Shown here: one piece after another, positions 23,306 to 32,295 of the stretch
Position numbering within the stretch: the first letter of the stretch is position 1
Layout: each line of letters starts with the position of its first letter
NCBI GenBank assembly: GCA_031255755.1
Contig: JAIRRX010000007.1
Span: 1 to 39,682, forward strand
DNA: 39,682 bases
Origin: Prevotellaceae bacterium
Lineage (GTDB): Bacteria; Bacteroidota; Bacteroidia; Bacteroidales; UBA932
Direction: 5' to 3'
Program-made: the position numbers and the translations under genes
Notes under the pieces: generated by a model
The model's database searches: none
What the model was told of the DNA's origin: nothing
What the model saw: the letters and a program-made list of their open reading frames with translations, nothing else

Positions 23306-24703
23306 TCAATAATCAAAATCTATCAAAAATAATTTTTCGGTGGCGCGTGTGAATGCCGTATAAAGCCATCGTAAATCGGCAATGGACAGTTGTTCTTTAA
23401 AAAACAGTTTATCCAGAAACACCGCCGCCCATTGTCCGCCTTGCGCTTTGTGGCATGTAATTGCATAAGCATACTTTACTTGCAGAGCATTGAAATATAA
23501 ATCTTCACGAATAGCGCAGTATCGTTTGCGTTTGTTGGTAATATGCGCATAATCTTCGGAAATCGCTTCATAGAGTTTGCGGCTGTCGGCATAATCAAGT
23601 GATGCCGATTCTATTGCAAGCGTATCAAGCATTATTTTACAATTAAATTCGGCATCATTATAATCATGAAAACAAAGCGCAACGTTTGCAAAACGAAATC
23701 CGTAACGTTCTTCATGCTTGCCTATGCGGACAATTTCGGCAATATCGCCGTTGGCAATAAAATCTATTTCGGCATTGTTTTCAATAAATTTATAACAGTT
23801 TTTTACAACCATAAGCAAATCGCCGATTACAAGTTCCTCTTCGCGACCGAAAATTTGCGACCGTATTCCTTTATTGTATCTGTTTGCCCGCCGATTGGAA
23901 TACGAAATTATTGAAACGTTTTCAAATCCGTAATTGTTATATGCTTCATCAATTTTTTCGACAACCTGACCTGACGTTATCAGTTCAACATCTGCAAGAT
24001 TTGTGAATTTGAATTTTGGCATTTCTGTGATATAGCTATCAATATTTTGTCGTAAAAGATTTGCATTTGAAAGTATTTCGGAATCGGCAGCCTGACGAAC
24101 CACATTGTTAAGATTTATTTTTTTTATATCTCCGAAATATTTCAATTCATTATCATTAAGAGCGGGACTTTCGTCAAGCCCTACCGGCGGAAGTTGAGCG
24201 CGGTCGCCTGAAAGAATCAATCTGCATGTTGTTCCTGAACGCACAAATTCGATAAGGTCATCAAGCAGACGCCCGCTGCCGAATATTGACTGCTCTGCGG
24301 ATGAATTGGAAATCATCGAAACTTCGTCAACAATAAATATTGTGTTGGAAGAAAGATTTTTGTCCAAAACAAATTTTCCCAAAGCATCGGCAGTTGATTT
24401 TTGTCGATAAATTTTTTTATGAATTGTAAATGCTTTTTCGCCCGAATAATTTGAAATAACTTTTGCAGCTCTGCCTGTTGGCGCAAGCAACACATATTTT
24501 ATTTGCATTCCTTTTAAGGTCGCAACTAAAGCGCTTATTGCCGAAGTTTTTCCCGTGCCTGCAAATCCGCTGATTACGAAAATGCTTTTGTCATTTCTGT
24601 CAATAACAAATTCGGAAAGTTTGACAAGCAATTCTGTTTGCGATGCCGTTGGTTTGTGTTTGAGATTTTCACAAAGTTTGTTGAATACGTGATTTTTGAG
24701 CAT
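23306..24703 (-). CDS. RecD-like ATP-dependent DNA helicase (SF1)
   Basis: A 465-aa superfamily 1B helicase of the short RecD/Pif1-like type common in Bacteroidetes. Walker A is GFAGTGKT (46-53), motif Ia APTGRAAKV (74-82), Walker B VDEVSM (125-130), and motif III GDRAQLPPVG about 165-175. The C-terminal UvrD_C_2-like part has YAITCHKAQGGQW and LYTAFTRATEKLFLI (motifs V and VI). It lacks the long N-terminal RecD2 extension and has no RecB/RecC partner here. A role in replication-fork repair or recombination is inferred from family. It is divergent from the hypothetical gene at 24.9 kb. A perfect inverted repeat overlaps its promoter. Confidence 0.9.
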   Translation of the reverse strand: MLKNHVFNKLCENLKHKPTASQTELLVKLSEFVIDRNDKSIFVISGFAGTGKTSAISALVATLKGMQIKYVLLAPTGRAAKVISNYSGEKAFTIHKKIYRQKSTADALGKFVLDKNLSSNTIFIVDEVSMISNSSAEQSIFGSGRLLDDLIEFVRSGTTCRLILSGDRAQLPPVGLDESPALNDNELKYFGDIKKINLNNVVRQAADSEILSNANLLRQNIDSYITEMPKFKFTNLADVELITSGQVVEKIDEAYNNYGFENVSIISYSNRRANRYNKGIRSQIFGREEELVIGDLLMVVKNCYKFIENNAEIDFIANGDIAEIVRIGKHEERYGFRFANVALCFHDYNDAEFNCKIMLDTLAIESASLDYADSRKLYEAISEDYAHITNKRKRYCAIREDLYFNALQVKYAYAITCHKAQGGQWAAVFLDKLFFKEQLSIADLRWLYTAFTRATEKLFLIDFDY

Positions 24704-24717
24704 TGAATGTTAAAATT

Positions 24718-24749
24718 TTTATGCCAAAATTAATCATTTATGGCATAAA
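24718..24749 (-). promoter_or_regulatory. Promoter and possible operator of the RecD-like helicase gene
   Basis: The -7 box TAATTTTG is at 24732-24725 (minus), 22 bases before the ATG. It overlaps one arm of a perfect 9-bp inverted repeat, TTTATGCCA (24718-24726) and TGGCATAAA (24741-24749), spacer 14. The geometry suits a repressor site. Confidence 0.5.
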
Positions 24750-24805
24750 TTTACAGATAATTTCAAAAAAAATCACTAAAAAATTTTAGTGTAAAAAAAA
24801 AATTA

Positions 24806-24813
24806 TAAATTTG
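24806..24813 (+). promoter_or_regulatory. -7 box of the hypothetical-DUF3822-rsmD operon
   Basis: TAAATTTG, 42 bases before the ATG at 24856. Confidence 0.45.
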
Positions 24814-24855
24814 CACTTCGAACATTGATGAAATTTTTAAAAATAAAAATATAAA

Positions 24856-25731
24856 ATGAACAGGAAAATTATTATTCAAGTAGTATTAGTGGTTGTGGTA
24901 TTTGCTTTGGCTTATGTTTTCATCGTAAATATGAGAAAACCCATTGAATTTAAAAGCGCGTATGAAATTCGCAAAACGAAAGTCGTTGAACGCTTAAAAG
25001 AAATTCGCGCTTTGCAGCAAGCGTACAAAAGTGTTAGAGGAGTGTACACATCAAGTTTCGATACACTCGAAAATTTCTACAAAACAGGTCAAATGCAAAC
25101 ATTGCGTTCGGTAGGTTCGTTAGACGATTCGGCAACGCAGGCACAAACCAAAGATTATGAAAAACGCTACGAAGAACAGCAAAAACAAATCAAATCCCGC
25201 CGTCCCATAAAAGGCGAAAGACTTGTTGCGCTTGTTGATATGGCAGATGACGAAGTGATTAAACTCGGTTTGGCTGTTCGTAAACCTATAATTGACGAAG
25301 TAAGAGCTGTTGTAAGAGTTGATACTGTTTTACTTTCCGAAAAACCAAATTTCAATATCGATGAATTGCGTTATGTGCCGGGCGTTGAAGTTAATGGAAA
25401 CGTAGAAAAACCTCAGTTTGAAATGGAAGCAAAAATAAAAGAAACTATTTCAAAAGTACAGGTTCCACTGTTTGCCGCTATGGTTCCAAATGAAGTTTTT
25501 TTGAAAGGACTGAACAAACAGGAAATTGCCAATCTCAGCGACGAGCAAATGCGAAAAAATCTTAGCCTTAGCGACGAGGATAAAAATCAAATCATAAAAG
25601 AACAGCAAGGAGAACTTAGCGCTGAGGAAAGGAAAAATTTTGCCGAAGAAAAAAAGAAATGGGAACATTATCCCGGATTAAGAGTAGGAAGTATAAACAA
25701 TCCTAACAATGATGCCGGAAACTGGGAATAA
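24856..25731 (+). CDS. Conserved membrane-anchored hypothetical protein
   Basis: A 291-aa protein with an N-terminal transmembrane anchor (residues 4-24, IIIQVVLVVVVFALAYVFIV) and a long charged, largely helical body (EIRKTKVVERLKEIRALQQAY, then YEKRYEEQQKQIKSRRPIKG; C-terminal ELSAEERKNFAEEKKKWEHY with GLRVGSINNPN at the end). I know no function. It forms an operon with the DUF3822 gene (3-base gap) and rsmD, an arrangement I recognise from Bacteroidetes. The pattern of a short N-terminal helix plus coiled coil resembles a pilin-like or scaffold protein only superficially. Confidence 0.75.
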   Translation: MNRKIIIQVVLVVVVFALAYVFIVNMRKPIEFKSAYEIRKTKVVERLKEIRALQQAYKSVRGVYTSSFDTLENFYKTGQMQTLRSVGSLDDSATQAQTKDYEKRYEEQQKQIKSRRPIKGERLVALVDMADDEVIKLGLAVRKPIIDEVRAVVRVDTVLLSEKPNFNIDELRYVPGVEVNGNVEKPQFEMEAKIKETISKVQVPLFAAMVPNEVFLKGLNKQEIANLSDEQMRKNLSLSDEDKNQIIKEQQGELSAEERKNFAEEKKKWEHYPGLRVGSINNPNNDAGNWE

Positions 25732-25734
25732 ACA

Positions 25735-26517
25735 ATGCTGAATTTTATTGACAGAAAATTTAATTCGGAAAAAACATCAAAATACAAGTTATCCATTCAA
25801 ATATCTTTGGATGGATTTCTTTTTTGCATCTTTGACTCACACGACAACTGCCTCGCAGCAAAAATATTTGATATTGACGATGCAAACATTGATAGTTTAT
25901 TTTCAACGGAATCATTATTAACAAAACGATTTTCATCGGTCGGATGTATTGTAGTAAGTCAAAAATCAACACTTGTTCCGAACAGTTATTTTGATAAAAA
26001 TAAATCTGCCGAATATCTGAAATTTGTTTGTGATATAAATAATGAAAAAATTCTTGCGCATAAGTTAAAAAGAACAGGCGCACACTGCATCTTTGCAGTC
26101 GATGAAAACATTTACGAGACGGTAAAAAAATATCAGCCGCAAGCGGAATTTTATAATCAGAGTATTCCGTTGATTTGTTCGGCGTTGCACAGTTATGGAA
26201 AAAATATGTACATCTTTTTTGATTCAGGCATGATTGATATTGTTGCTCACAACAATGAAAACCTTTTGCTGCAAAATTCATATCAAGCAAAAAGCTCTGG
26301 CGATGCAATATATTTTGCCGCCGCCGTAAAAAAAACATTGGATATTGATTTTGATAATATTTACCTTTCGGGAAAAACAAATAAACACGAAGAAGAAGAA
26401 TTTGCTTCATTTTTTGAAAAAACAAAATTGGAAATGAATAAAAATCTGATTTTTTTAACAGGAAACGAAAATGCCTTGCGTTTAATTCTTCTGGAAAAAC
26501 TCAACAAATGCGTATAA
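25735..26517 (+). CDS. DUF3822 family protein
   Basis: A 260-aa protein of a Bacteroidetes-specific family (DUF3822). The fold is thought to resemble the ASKHA/actin-like ATPase group (general knowledge, not demonstrated here). Suggestive segments are KLSIQISLDGFLFCIFDSHD near the N-terminus, ENIYETVKKYQP, KNMYIFFDSGMIDIVAHNN and NIYLSGKTNKHE near the C-terminus. Its end overlaps the start of rsmD by 10 bases, so the two are translationally coupled. Its function is unknown. Confidence 0.8.
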   Translation: MLNFIDRKFNSEKTSKYKLSIQISLDGFLFCIFDSHDNCLAAKIFDIDDANIDSLFSTESLLTKRFSSVGCIVVSQKSTLVPNSYFDKNKSAEYLKFVCDINNEKILAHKLKRTGAHCIFAVDENIYETVKKYQPQAEFYNQSIPLICSALHSYGKNMYIFFDSGMIDIVAHNNENLLLQNSYQAKSSGDAIYFAAAVKKTLDIDFDNIYLSGKTNKHEEEEFASFFEKTKLEMNKNLIFLTGNENALRLILLEKLNKCV

Positions 26518-27038
26518 TCAGCGGAAGTCATAGAGGACGAAATATTGTGCCGCCGCATAATTTTCATGCACGACCAACTACCGATTTTGCAAAGGAAAAT
26601 CTTTTCAATATTCTCAACAATATTGTTGATATTGAAGAATTGGAAGTTCTTGATTTGTTTGCAGGTACAGGCAGCATAAGTTTTGAATTTGCATCGCGCG
26701 GAGCAAAAAAAATTGATACTGTCGAACTGAATAGTATTCACTATGCGTTTATACGGCAAACAGCCGACAAACTTGGTTTTAAGCAAATTCATGCAATCAA
26801 AAACAATGCATTAAAATTTATTTCGTTCTGTTCTGCTGCATACGATATAATTTTTGCCGACCCTCCGTATGAAATGCCGAATGTTGATAAAATTCCCGAT
26901 GCAATTTTTGAGCATAATCTGCTAAAAGAAAACGGTTTGTTAATTATGGAACATTCCGATAAATATGATTTTGCAGGTCATTCACGATTTTATGACAACA
27001 GACATTATGGAAGTGTCAATTTTACTTTTTTTAAATAA
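26508..27038 (+). CDS. rsmD: 16S rRNA (guanine966-N2)-methyltransferase
   Basis: A 176-aa SAM-dependent methyltransferase that methylates G966 of 16S rRNA. The N-terminus MRIISGSHRGRNI is typical. The SAM-binding motif I is VLDLFAGTGSISFEFASRGA (47-66). Catalytic motif IV is FADPPYEM (116-123). Residues 21-34 (ARPTTDFAKENLFN) are the conserved substrate segment. The length is normal. The start overlaps the DUF3822 gene by 10 bases. tRNA-Asp with its own promoter follows. Confidence 0.97.
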   Translation: MRIISGSHRGRNIVPPHNFHARPTTDFAKENLFNILNNIVDIEELEVLDLFAGTGSISFEFASRGAKKIDTVELNSIHYAFIRQTADKLGFKQIHAIKNNALKFISFCSAAYDIIFADPPYEMPNVDKIPDAIFEHNLLKENGLLIMEHSDKYDFAGHSRFYDNRHYGSVNFTFFK

Positions 27039-27053
27039 ATTTCAATAAAAATA

Positions 27054-27083
27054 TTGCAACATCAAAAAAAAGATGTACATTTG
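27054..27083 (+). promoter_or_regulatory. Promoter of tRNA-Asp
   Basis: -33 TTG at 27054-27056, -7 box TACATTTG at 27076-27083, 19-base spacer; the tRNA begins 16 bases later. Confidence 0.7.
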
Positions 27084-27099
27084 CAACCTCAAATCAAAA

Positions 27100-27174
27100 G
27101 GTGCGGTAGTTCAGCCTGGTTAGAATACGTGCCTGTCACGCACGGGGTCGCGGGTTCGAGTCCCGTCCGCACCG
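27100..27174 (+). tRNA. tRNA-Asp (anticodon GTC)
   Basis: A 75-base cloverleaf. Acceptor GGTGCGG pairs with CCGCACC. Anticodon stem CGTGC/GCACG with loop CTGTCAC gives GTC. T-arm GCGGG-TTCGAGT-CCCGT has one G-T pair. Discriminator G is the tRNA-Asp identity base. No encoded CCA. A terminator follows directly. Confidence 0.97.
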
Positions 27175-27182
27175 CAGGAATA

Positions 27183-27225
27183 AAAACACCGACAATTAAT
27201 GAATATGATTGTCGGTGTTTTTTTT
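27183..27225 (+). terminator. Terminator of tRNA-Asp
   Basis: A 14-bp stem, AAAACACCGACAAT (27183-27196) with ATTGTCGGTGTTTT (27208-27221), loop 11 bases, followed by more T. Confidence 0.9.
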
Positions 27226-27370
27226 ATATACTCAAATTTATTTGAAAAGGACATCAAACAAAAATTTCAAAATAAAAATCAGTATAAATACAGTTGAAAA
27301 TTGAGAACTTTACATCAGCCAACGAATTTATATTTAGAAAATACGCTGTATTACTTCAAACTATTTTTAT

Positions 27371-27378
27371 TACCTTTG
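27371..27378 (+). promoter_or_regulatory. -7 box of kdsA
   Basis: TACCTTTG, 14 bases before the ATG at 27393. Confidence 0.6.
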
Positions 27379-27392
27379 CACAAAACAAGTTT

Positions 27393-28220
27393 ATGATAAA
27401 AAATATTCACTATATAAAAAATGCCGACAGCAAAAATTTTTTTTTGATGGCAGGACCTTGCGTTGTAGAATCTCGCCAAATATGTTTTGATATTGCAAAA
27501 CGCATTATTGAAATTACTGATAAACTTGAGATTCCGTATATATTTAAGGCTTCGTATCGAAAAGCAAACAGGTCGCGGCTGGATTCTTTTTCCGGAATCG
27601 GAGATGAAAAGGCTTTGGAAATTCTGCACGATATTCGTCAAACGTTGAAAGTTCCCGTTGTTACGGATATTCATAATTCCGATGAAGCAGCGATTGCCGC
27701 TAAATATGAAATAGATATTTTACAAATACCGGCATTTCTTTGCAGGCAAACGGATTTGCTTGTTGCGGCTGCCGAAACAGGTAAATTTGTTAATATTAAA
27801 AAAGGGCAATTTGCATCGCCTGAATCCATGTCTTTTGCGGTCAATAAAGTGCGCGAATCTGGCAATCAAAAAGTGATGCTTACTGACCGAGGAACGTCAT
27901 TCGGATATCATGATTTGATTGTTGATTATAGGGGAATTATTGAAATGAGAAAAAATAACTGTCCTGTGATTCTGGATATTACTCATTCGTTGCAACAGCC
28001 AAATCAAACATCCGGAATAACAGGCGGCAAGCCAGATTTTATCGAAACTGTTGCGCGGGCAGGAATTGCTGTCGGCGTTGACGGGCTTTTTGTAGAAACG
28101 CATCCTAATCCGCAGATTGCAAAATCTGACGGAGCAAATATGCTGCATCTTGATTTACTCGAAAATATCTTAAAACGATTAACAAAAATCAGAAAAACAA
28201 TTATTGAATTTGACGAATAG
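27393..28220 (+). CDS. kdsA: 3-deoxy-8-phosphooctulonate (KDO8P) synthase
   Basis: A 275-aa cytoplasmic enzyme making KDO-8-phosphate from arabinose-5-phosphate and PEP, for the LPS inner core. Recognisable parts are FLMAGPCVVES (17-27), IFKASYRKANRSRLDSFSG (50-68), VNIKKGQFASPESM, TDRGTSFGYHDLIVDYRG, ILDITHSLQQP and FVETHPNPQIAKSDGANML. The Cys in GPCVVES (Cys23) is the metal ligand of class II, metal-dependent enzymes, where E. coli KdsA has Asn. The longest frame starts at 27294, but the promoter box lies at 27371-27378, so the ATG at 27393 is used. It shows the organism makes Kdo-type LPS. Confidence 0.97.
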   Translation: MIKNIHYIKNADSKNFFLMAGPCVVESRQICFDIAKRIIEITDKLEIPYIFKASYRKANRSRLDSFSGIGDEKALEILHDIRQTLKVPVVTDIHNSDEAAIAAKYEIDILQIPAFLCRQTDLLVAAAETGKFVNIKKGQFASPESMSFAVNKVRESGNQKVMLTDRGTSFGYHDLIVDYRGIIEMRKNNCPVILDITHSLQQPNQTSGITGGKPDFIETVARAGIAVGVDGLFVETHPNPQIAKSDGANMLHLDLLENILKRLTKIRKTIIEFDE

Positions 28221-28329
28221 TTTATTTACAGATTTTTGTTTTACTCAAAAAATTTTGGATACTTCCCTCAGAGTGTTAGTCAATCCAAATACAAAATCCT
28301 GAGGCATTTTCATAAATGATTTTTTTGTA

Positions 28330-28337
28330 TAACTTTG
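28330..28337 (+). promoter_or_regulatory. -7 box of the SGNH hydrolase gene
   Basis: TAACTTTG, 24 bases before the ATG at 28362. A TTG start at 28335 falls inside this box and is rejected. Confidence 0.55.
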
Positions 28338-28361
28338 CATCAAAATAAAATACACATAAAT

Positions 28362-29021
28362 ATGAAAAAAATTATCTTGTCATTTGTTGCGGTTTTTGTA
28401 ATTGTCAACATTTATGCCCAGTCGGCAGAGCCGAGCGAATATAACTATCAAAAGCGCTCATTGTTTGAAATATTACCGATAACGTCATCCGATATTATTT
28501 TTATAGGAAACAGCATTACGGATGGCTGCGAGTGGAGTGAACTGTTTAACAGCATTAACGTCAAAAATCGCGGTATCAGCGCAGACCGTACATATTGGAT
28601 TCTTGACCGTTTGGATTATATCATTAAGGGAAAACCTCGAAAATTATTTGTGCAAATGGGAACAAACGACCTTGGAGCAGGACTTTCGCCGCAGTCGGTA
28701 GTTGATAACACTTCAAAACTTATCGACCGTTTTCAAACCGAAAGTCCCGAAACGGAAGTGTATATACAAAGCATTTTTCCGGTGAATAACAGTTTTGAAA
28801 AATTTGCAAAATATCATGGCTCAAAAGATAAGGAAATCGTAGAAACAAATGACCTGTTAAAACAATTATGCGTGCAAAAAGGCGTTATTTTTGTTGATGT
28901 TTATTCAAAACTTGCCGATGAAAACGGAAAACTAAACAAAGAATATACCAACGATGGATTGCATCTTATGGGCGCAGGTTATCTTGTTTGGAAAAAGGTA
29001 ATCGACGAATACATGAAATAA
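28362..29021 (+). CDS. Secreted SGNH/GDSL-family hydrolase
   Basis: A 219-aa exported esterase-type protein. Signal peptide MKKIILSFVAVFVIVNIYAQ, cut near residue 20. Block I is IIFIGNSITDG with the nucleophile Ser; block II Gly is in VKNRGISADR; block III is MGTNDLGAG with Asn; block V is NDGLHLMGAGY with Asp and His. All four SGNH positions are present. Its relatives deacetylate carbohydrates or act on platelet-activating-factor-like esters, but the substrate here is unknown. It stands alone between kdsA and purM with its own -7 box. Confidence 0.88.
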   Translation: MKKIILSFVAVFVIVNIYAQSAEPSEYNYQKRSLFEILPITSSDIIFIGNSITDGCEWSELFNSINVKNRGISADRTYWILDRLDYIIKGKPRKLFVQMGTNDLGAGLSPQSVVDNTSKLIDRFQTESPETEVYIQSIFPVNNSFEKFAKYHGSKDKEIVETNDLLKQLCVQKGVIFVDVYSKLADENGKLNKEYTNDGLHLMGAGYLVWKKVIDEYMK

Positions 29022-29186
29022 GGATTGAGATATAAATAATATTAAATATATCAATGTGTCTCCGAGGAAACAGTCAGGCTTATAACACTTGATTATTAGT
29101 CTTTGATGATGTTTTTTTTATTCCGAATTAAGAGTTTTATTATTGATTGATGTGAGTTAAAATCAGTCCGAAAACAAAAAAATAAT

Positions 29187-29194
29187 TAATTTTG
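29187..29194 (+). promoter_or_regulatory. -7 box of purM
   Basis: TAATTTTG, 62 bases before the ATG at 29257. The leader of about 55 bases is long for this genome; no purine riboswitch fold was recognised. Confidence 0.5.
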
Positions 29195-29256
29195 TCCCAA
29201 AATACTGTTGGCAAAACATAAAAATTCCATATCACTACATTTTATCCGATATATAA

Positions 29257-30450
29257 ATGAACGGCAAAAATAACAATATTACGGCAGACAATCTGCGGTA
29301 CGACAGCAGAGGAGTGTCAGCTTCAAAAGAAGATGTGCATAATGCAATAAAAAATTTGGACAAAGGACTTTTCAAAAAACCGTTTTGCAAGATAGTTCCC
29401 GATACGTTTTGCGGAGATGATAATTACTGTATTGCAATGCATGCCGATGGCGCAGGAACCAAATCTGCACTGGCTTACGTCTATTGGAAAGAAACAGGCG
29501 ACATAAGCGTTTGGAAAGGCATTGCTCAGGATGCTATTGTTATGAATATTGATGATTTGCTTTGCGTTGGAATTACCGATAATATCCTTTTGTCTTCAAC
29601 AATAGGACGAAACAAAAAACTGATACCGGGCGAAGTAATTGCCGAGATAATAAACGGTACAGCCGAATTTGTAAACAAAATGAAAAGTTTCGGCGTAAAC
29701 ATTGTTCTTACAGGAGGCGAAACCGCCGATGTAGGCGACCTTGTTCGCACTGTTATTGTTGACAGTTCGGTAACGGCGCGTATTGAAAAAAGCAAAATAA
29801 TAGACAATGCAAACATAACGGCAGGAGATGTTATAGTGGGATTGGAATCGTACGGAAAAGCCATCTACGAAGATACGTACAACGGAGGTATGGGAAGTAA
29901 CGGACTTACATCGGCACGGCACGATGTATTCTGTAAAACGCTTGCCGAAAAGTATCCCGAAAGTTATGACGGCTCAATGCCAGAACACCTTGTTTATTCA
30001 GGAAAATACGGACTTGCCGACATTGAGCCGACCACAGGCTTGACTGTCGGAAAACTTGTTCTGTCGCCAACTCGGACGTACGCTCCGATTGTAGCCGAAA
30101 TTTTTAAAACAATGCGAGCCGATATTCATGGAATAATTCATTGCTCGGGCGGAGGACAGACAAAAATTATCAACTTCATCGAAAATTATCATATCATAAA
30201 GGATAATATGTTTCCTGTTCCGCCTTTGTTTGAAATAATACAGAGCGAATCGCAAACCGAATGGAAAGAAATGTACAAAGTTTATAATATGGGGCATCGT
30301 CTCGAATTTTATGTAAATTCTCAAAAAGCTGAAAAAATAATTGAAACAGCAAAAAAATTCAATGTAAATGCCAGAATAATAGGACGTGTAGAACAGTCCA
30401 CAGAAAAAAAACTGACAATAATTACTGAAAAAGGAGAATTTGTTTATTAA
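29257..30450 (+). CDS. purM: Phosphoribosylformylglycinamidine cyclo-ligase (AIR synthase)
   Basis: A 397-aa enzyme of de novo purine synthesis: FGAM + ATP to AIR. PurM-type features are MHADGAGTKSALAY, DAIVMNIDDLLCVGITD, LTGGETADVGDLVRTVIVDS, GDVIVGLESYGKAIYEDTYN and HGIIHCSGGGQTKI. It is longer than E. coli PurM (345 aa), with an N-terminal and internal extension, as is usual for Bacteroidetes homologues. The acyl-CoA synthetase gene starts 18 bases after its stop, so the two are co-transcribed; the pathways are unrelated. Confidence 0.95.
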   Translation: MNGKNNNITADNLRYDSRGVSASKEDVHNAIKNLDKGLFKKPFCKIVPDTFCGDDNYCIAMHADGAGTKSALAYVYWKETGDISVWKGIAQDAIVMNIDDLLCVGITDNILLSSTIGRNKKLIPGEVIAEIINGTAEFVNKMKSFGVNIVLTGGETADVGDLVRTVIVDSSVTARIEKSKIIDNANITAGDVIVGLESYGKAIYEDTYNGGMGSNGLTSARHDVFCKTLAEKYPESYDGSMPEHLVYSGKYGLADIEPTTGLTVGKLVLSPTRTYAPIVAEIFKTMRADIHGIIHCSGGGQTKIINFIENYHIIKDNMFPVPPLFEIIQSESQTEWKEMYKVYNMGHRLEFYVNSQKAEKIIETAKKFNVNARIIGRVEQSTEKKLTIITEKGEFVY

Positions 30451-30468
30451 ACGATAACATTTAAGATT

Positions 30469-32118
30469 ATGTATAAAAATTTTAATTCATATATAGAAGA
30501 AACTATTAAAAAAAACTGGGATTTGCCTGCTCTGTCGGATTATCGCTGCGAAGCAAGTAATTATAAAGACATAGCAAAACAAATAGCACGACTGCACATA
30601 ATTTTTGAAGAATGCGGAATAAAAAAGGGTGATAAAATATCGCTGGCAGGACGAAACTCATCGAACTGGGCGATAGCCTTTCTGGCAATACTTACTTACG
30701 GCGCTGTTGCCGTACCTGTTCTTCACGAATTTAAGTCAGACAACGTACATAACATCATAAATCATTCGGAATCCAAATTCCTGTTTGTAGGCGATGTTGT
30801 ATGGGAAGGATTGATAGCAGATGAACTGCAAAATGTAAATGCGATAATCCTGATGACCGATTTAAGTTTTTTACACGTAAAAAAAACATCCATCGACCAT
30901 CTGAATAATGCCGTAAATGAAATATTTGATAAAAAATACAAAAACGGCGTTACCAGAAATGATGTAAAATATCATATTGATACAGCCGAAGAACTTGCAA
31001 TAATAAATTATACATCCGGAACAACGGGATTCTCAAAAGGCGTAATGCTTCCGTACAGGTCGATTGTTGCAAATATTGAAGTTGCACGTACCGTCTTGCC
31101 TCAACTACAAGGCGGCGGGATTGTTGCAATGCTGCCAATGGCTCACATGTACGGACTGGTATTTGAAATAATATTTACGCTTATTTCGGGTTGCCACATA
31201 CAGTTTCTTACGCGAATGCCCACTCCAAAAATAATTCTTGAAGCGTATTCTGTGGTAAAACCGCAACTTGTAATATCTGTTCCTCTGATTGTGGAAAAAA
31301 TATTCAAACGTAAAATAAAGCCGTTATTTGAAAAATCATCAGTACGGTTTTTAATGAAATTGCCGATAATAAAACAGAATATAAAAAAGAAAATTCTGAA
31401 ATCGTTAAATCAGGCATTTGGCGATAATGTGCTGGTAGTGATCATCGGCGGTGCGTCATTCAACAGAGAAGCGGAAAAATTTTTCAAGGAAGTAGGATTT
31501 AAATATTCCGTAGGTTATGGAATGACGGAATGCGGACCTCTCATATCATACGATGACTGGACAACAACACGTCTTTATTCATGCGGAAAACCTATACCGT
31601 GCGTAAAAGTGAGAATAGACAATCCGCATCCAGAAACGGGAATAGGCGAAATAACAGTAAAAGGTGAAAATGTATTTTCAGGATATTTTAAAAATCAAAA
31701 AGCCACAGACGCCGCTTTTGACGCCGATGGATGGTTTCATACAGGCGATCTTGGCATCCTTGATAATGACGGATATCTTTACATTAAAGGTCGCAGTAAA
31801 AATATGATACTTGGTCCTTCCGGTCAAAATATATATCCCGAAGAAATAGAAGACAGACTGAACAATCTGCCGTATATCAACGAATCTATTGTAACGGACA
31901 ATGGCGGTAAACTGGTAGCGCTAATTTATCCCGATTATGAACGTGCGTATGCAGAAAAGTTGACCGATAATGATTTGGGAGAAATTTTGGAAAACGGGAA
32001 AAATGAATTAAACAAGCAACTTCCGAATTACAGCCAAATATCGCGTATCAAACTTTATCCCGAAGAATTTGAAAAAACGCCAAAGAAAAGCATCAAAAGG
32101 TTTTTGTATGAACGATGA
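30469..32118 (+). CDS. AMP-forming acyl-CoA synthetase (long-chain fatty acid-CoA ligase type)
   Basis: A 549-aa member of the adenylate-forming superfamily that activates a carboxylic acid with ATP to acyl-AMP and then acyl-CoA. The P-loop-like motif is YTSGTTGFSKGVML (181-194). GYGMTECGPLISYDDW is the A5 motif. GWFHTGDLGILDNDGYLYIK and GRSKNMILGPSGQNIYPEEI are the A7-A8 hinge. The C-terminal catalytic Lys is in KTPKKSIKRFL. All motifs are intact. It most resembles FadD/FAA-type long-chain enzymes. The specificity is not readable; it may recycle membrane fatty acids. It is co-transcribed with purM. Confidence 0.9.
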   Translation: MYKNFNSYIEETIKKNWDLPALSDYRCEASNYKDIAKQIARLHIIFEECGIKKGDKISLAGRNSSNWAIAFLAILTYGAVAVPVLHEFKSDNVHNIINHSESKFLFVGDVVWEGLIADELQNVNAIILMTDLSFLHVKKTSIDHLNNAVNEIFDKKYKNGVTRNDVKYHIDTAEELAIINYTSGTTGFSKGVMLPYRSIVANIEVARTVLPQLQGGGIVAMLPMAHMYGLVFEIIFTLISGCHIQFLTRMPTPKIILEAYSVVKPQLVISVPLIVEKIFKRKIKPLFEKSSVRFLMKLPIIKQNIKKKILKSLNQAFGDNVLVVIIGGASFNREAEKFFKEVGFKYSVGYGMTECGPLISYDDWTTTRLYSCGKPIPCVKVRIDNPHPETGIGEITVKGENVFSGYFKNQKATDAAFDADGWFHTGDLGILDNDGYLYIKGRSKNMILGPSGQNIYPEEIEDRLNNLPYINESIVTDNGGKLVALIYPDYERAYAEKLTDNDLGEILENGKNELNKQLPNYSQISRIKLYPEEFEKTPKKSIKRFLYER

Positions 32119-32255
32119 ATTGTTTTTGCAATTTCATCGAACATATAAATCCCGATAAAATATTTTCAGTTGAGATGTAATGTTATACCGCAAGCAATAA
32201 CCAACAATGACACTGAACAAAATGAAAAGCATCATTAGAAATCACATAAAAACAA

Positions 32256-32280
32256 TCCTGTTAACAGGAGCGGCTTTTTA
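32256..32280. terminator. Possible terminator between convergent genes
   Basis: A 14-base perfect palindrome TCCTGTTAACAGGA (32256-32269), able to form a 5-bp stem with a 4-base loop, followed by gcggctttttat. Weak stem. Confidence 0.35.
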
Positions 32281-32295
32281 TGAAACGGAAACTGT

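Noticed and set aside
25760..26425. 221-aa minus-strand frame opposite the DUF3822 gene
   Set aside because: Antisense shadow; composition rich in Gln/Tyr/Cys, not protein-like.
28266..28304. Terminator after kdsA (CCTCAG/CTGAGG)
   Set aside because: Six-base stem with a 27-base loop and no real T-run; likely chance.
29195..29256. Purine riboswitch before purM
   Set aside because: The leader is about 55 bases and shows no recognisable aptamer core or terminator stem.
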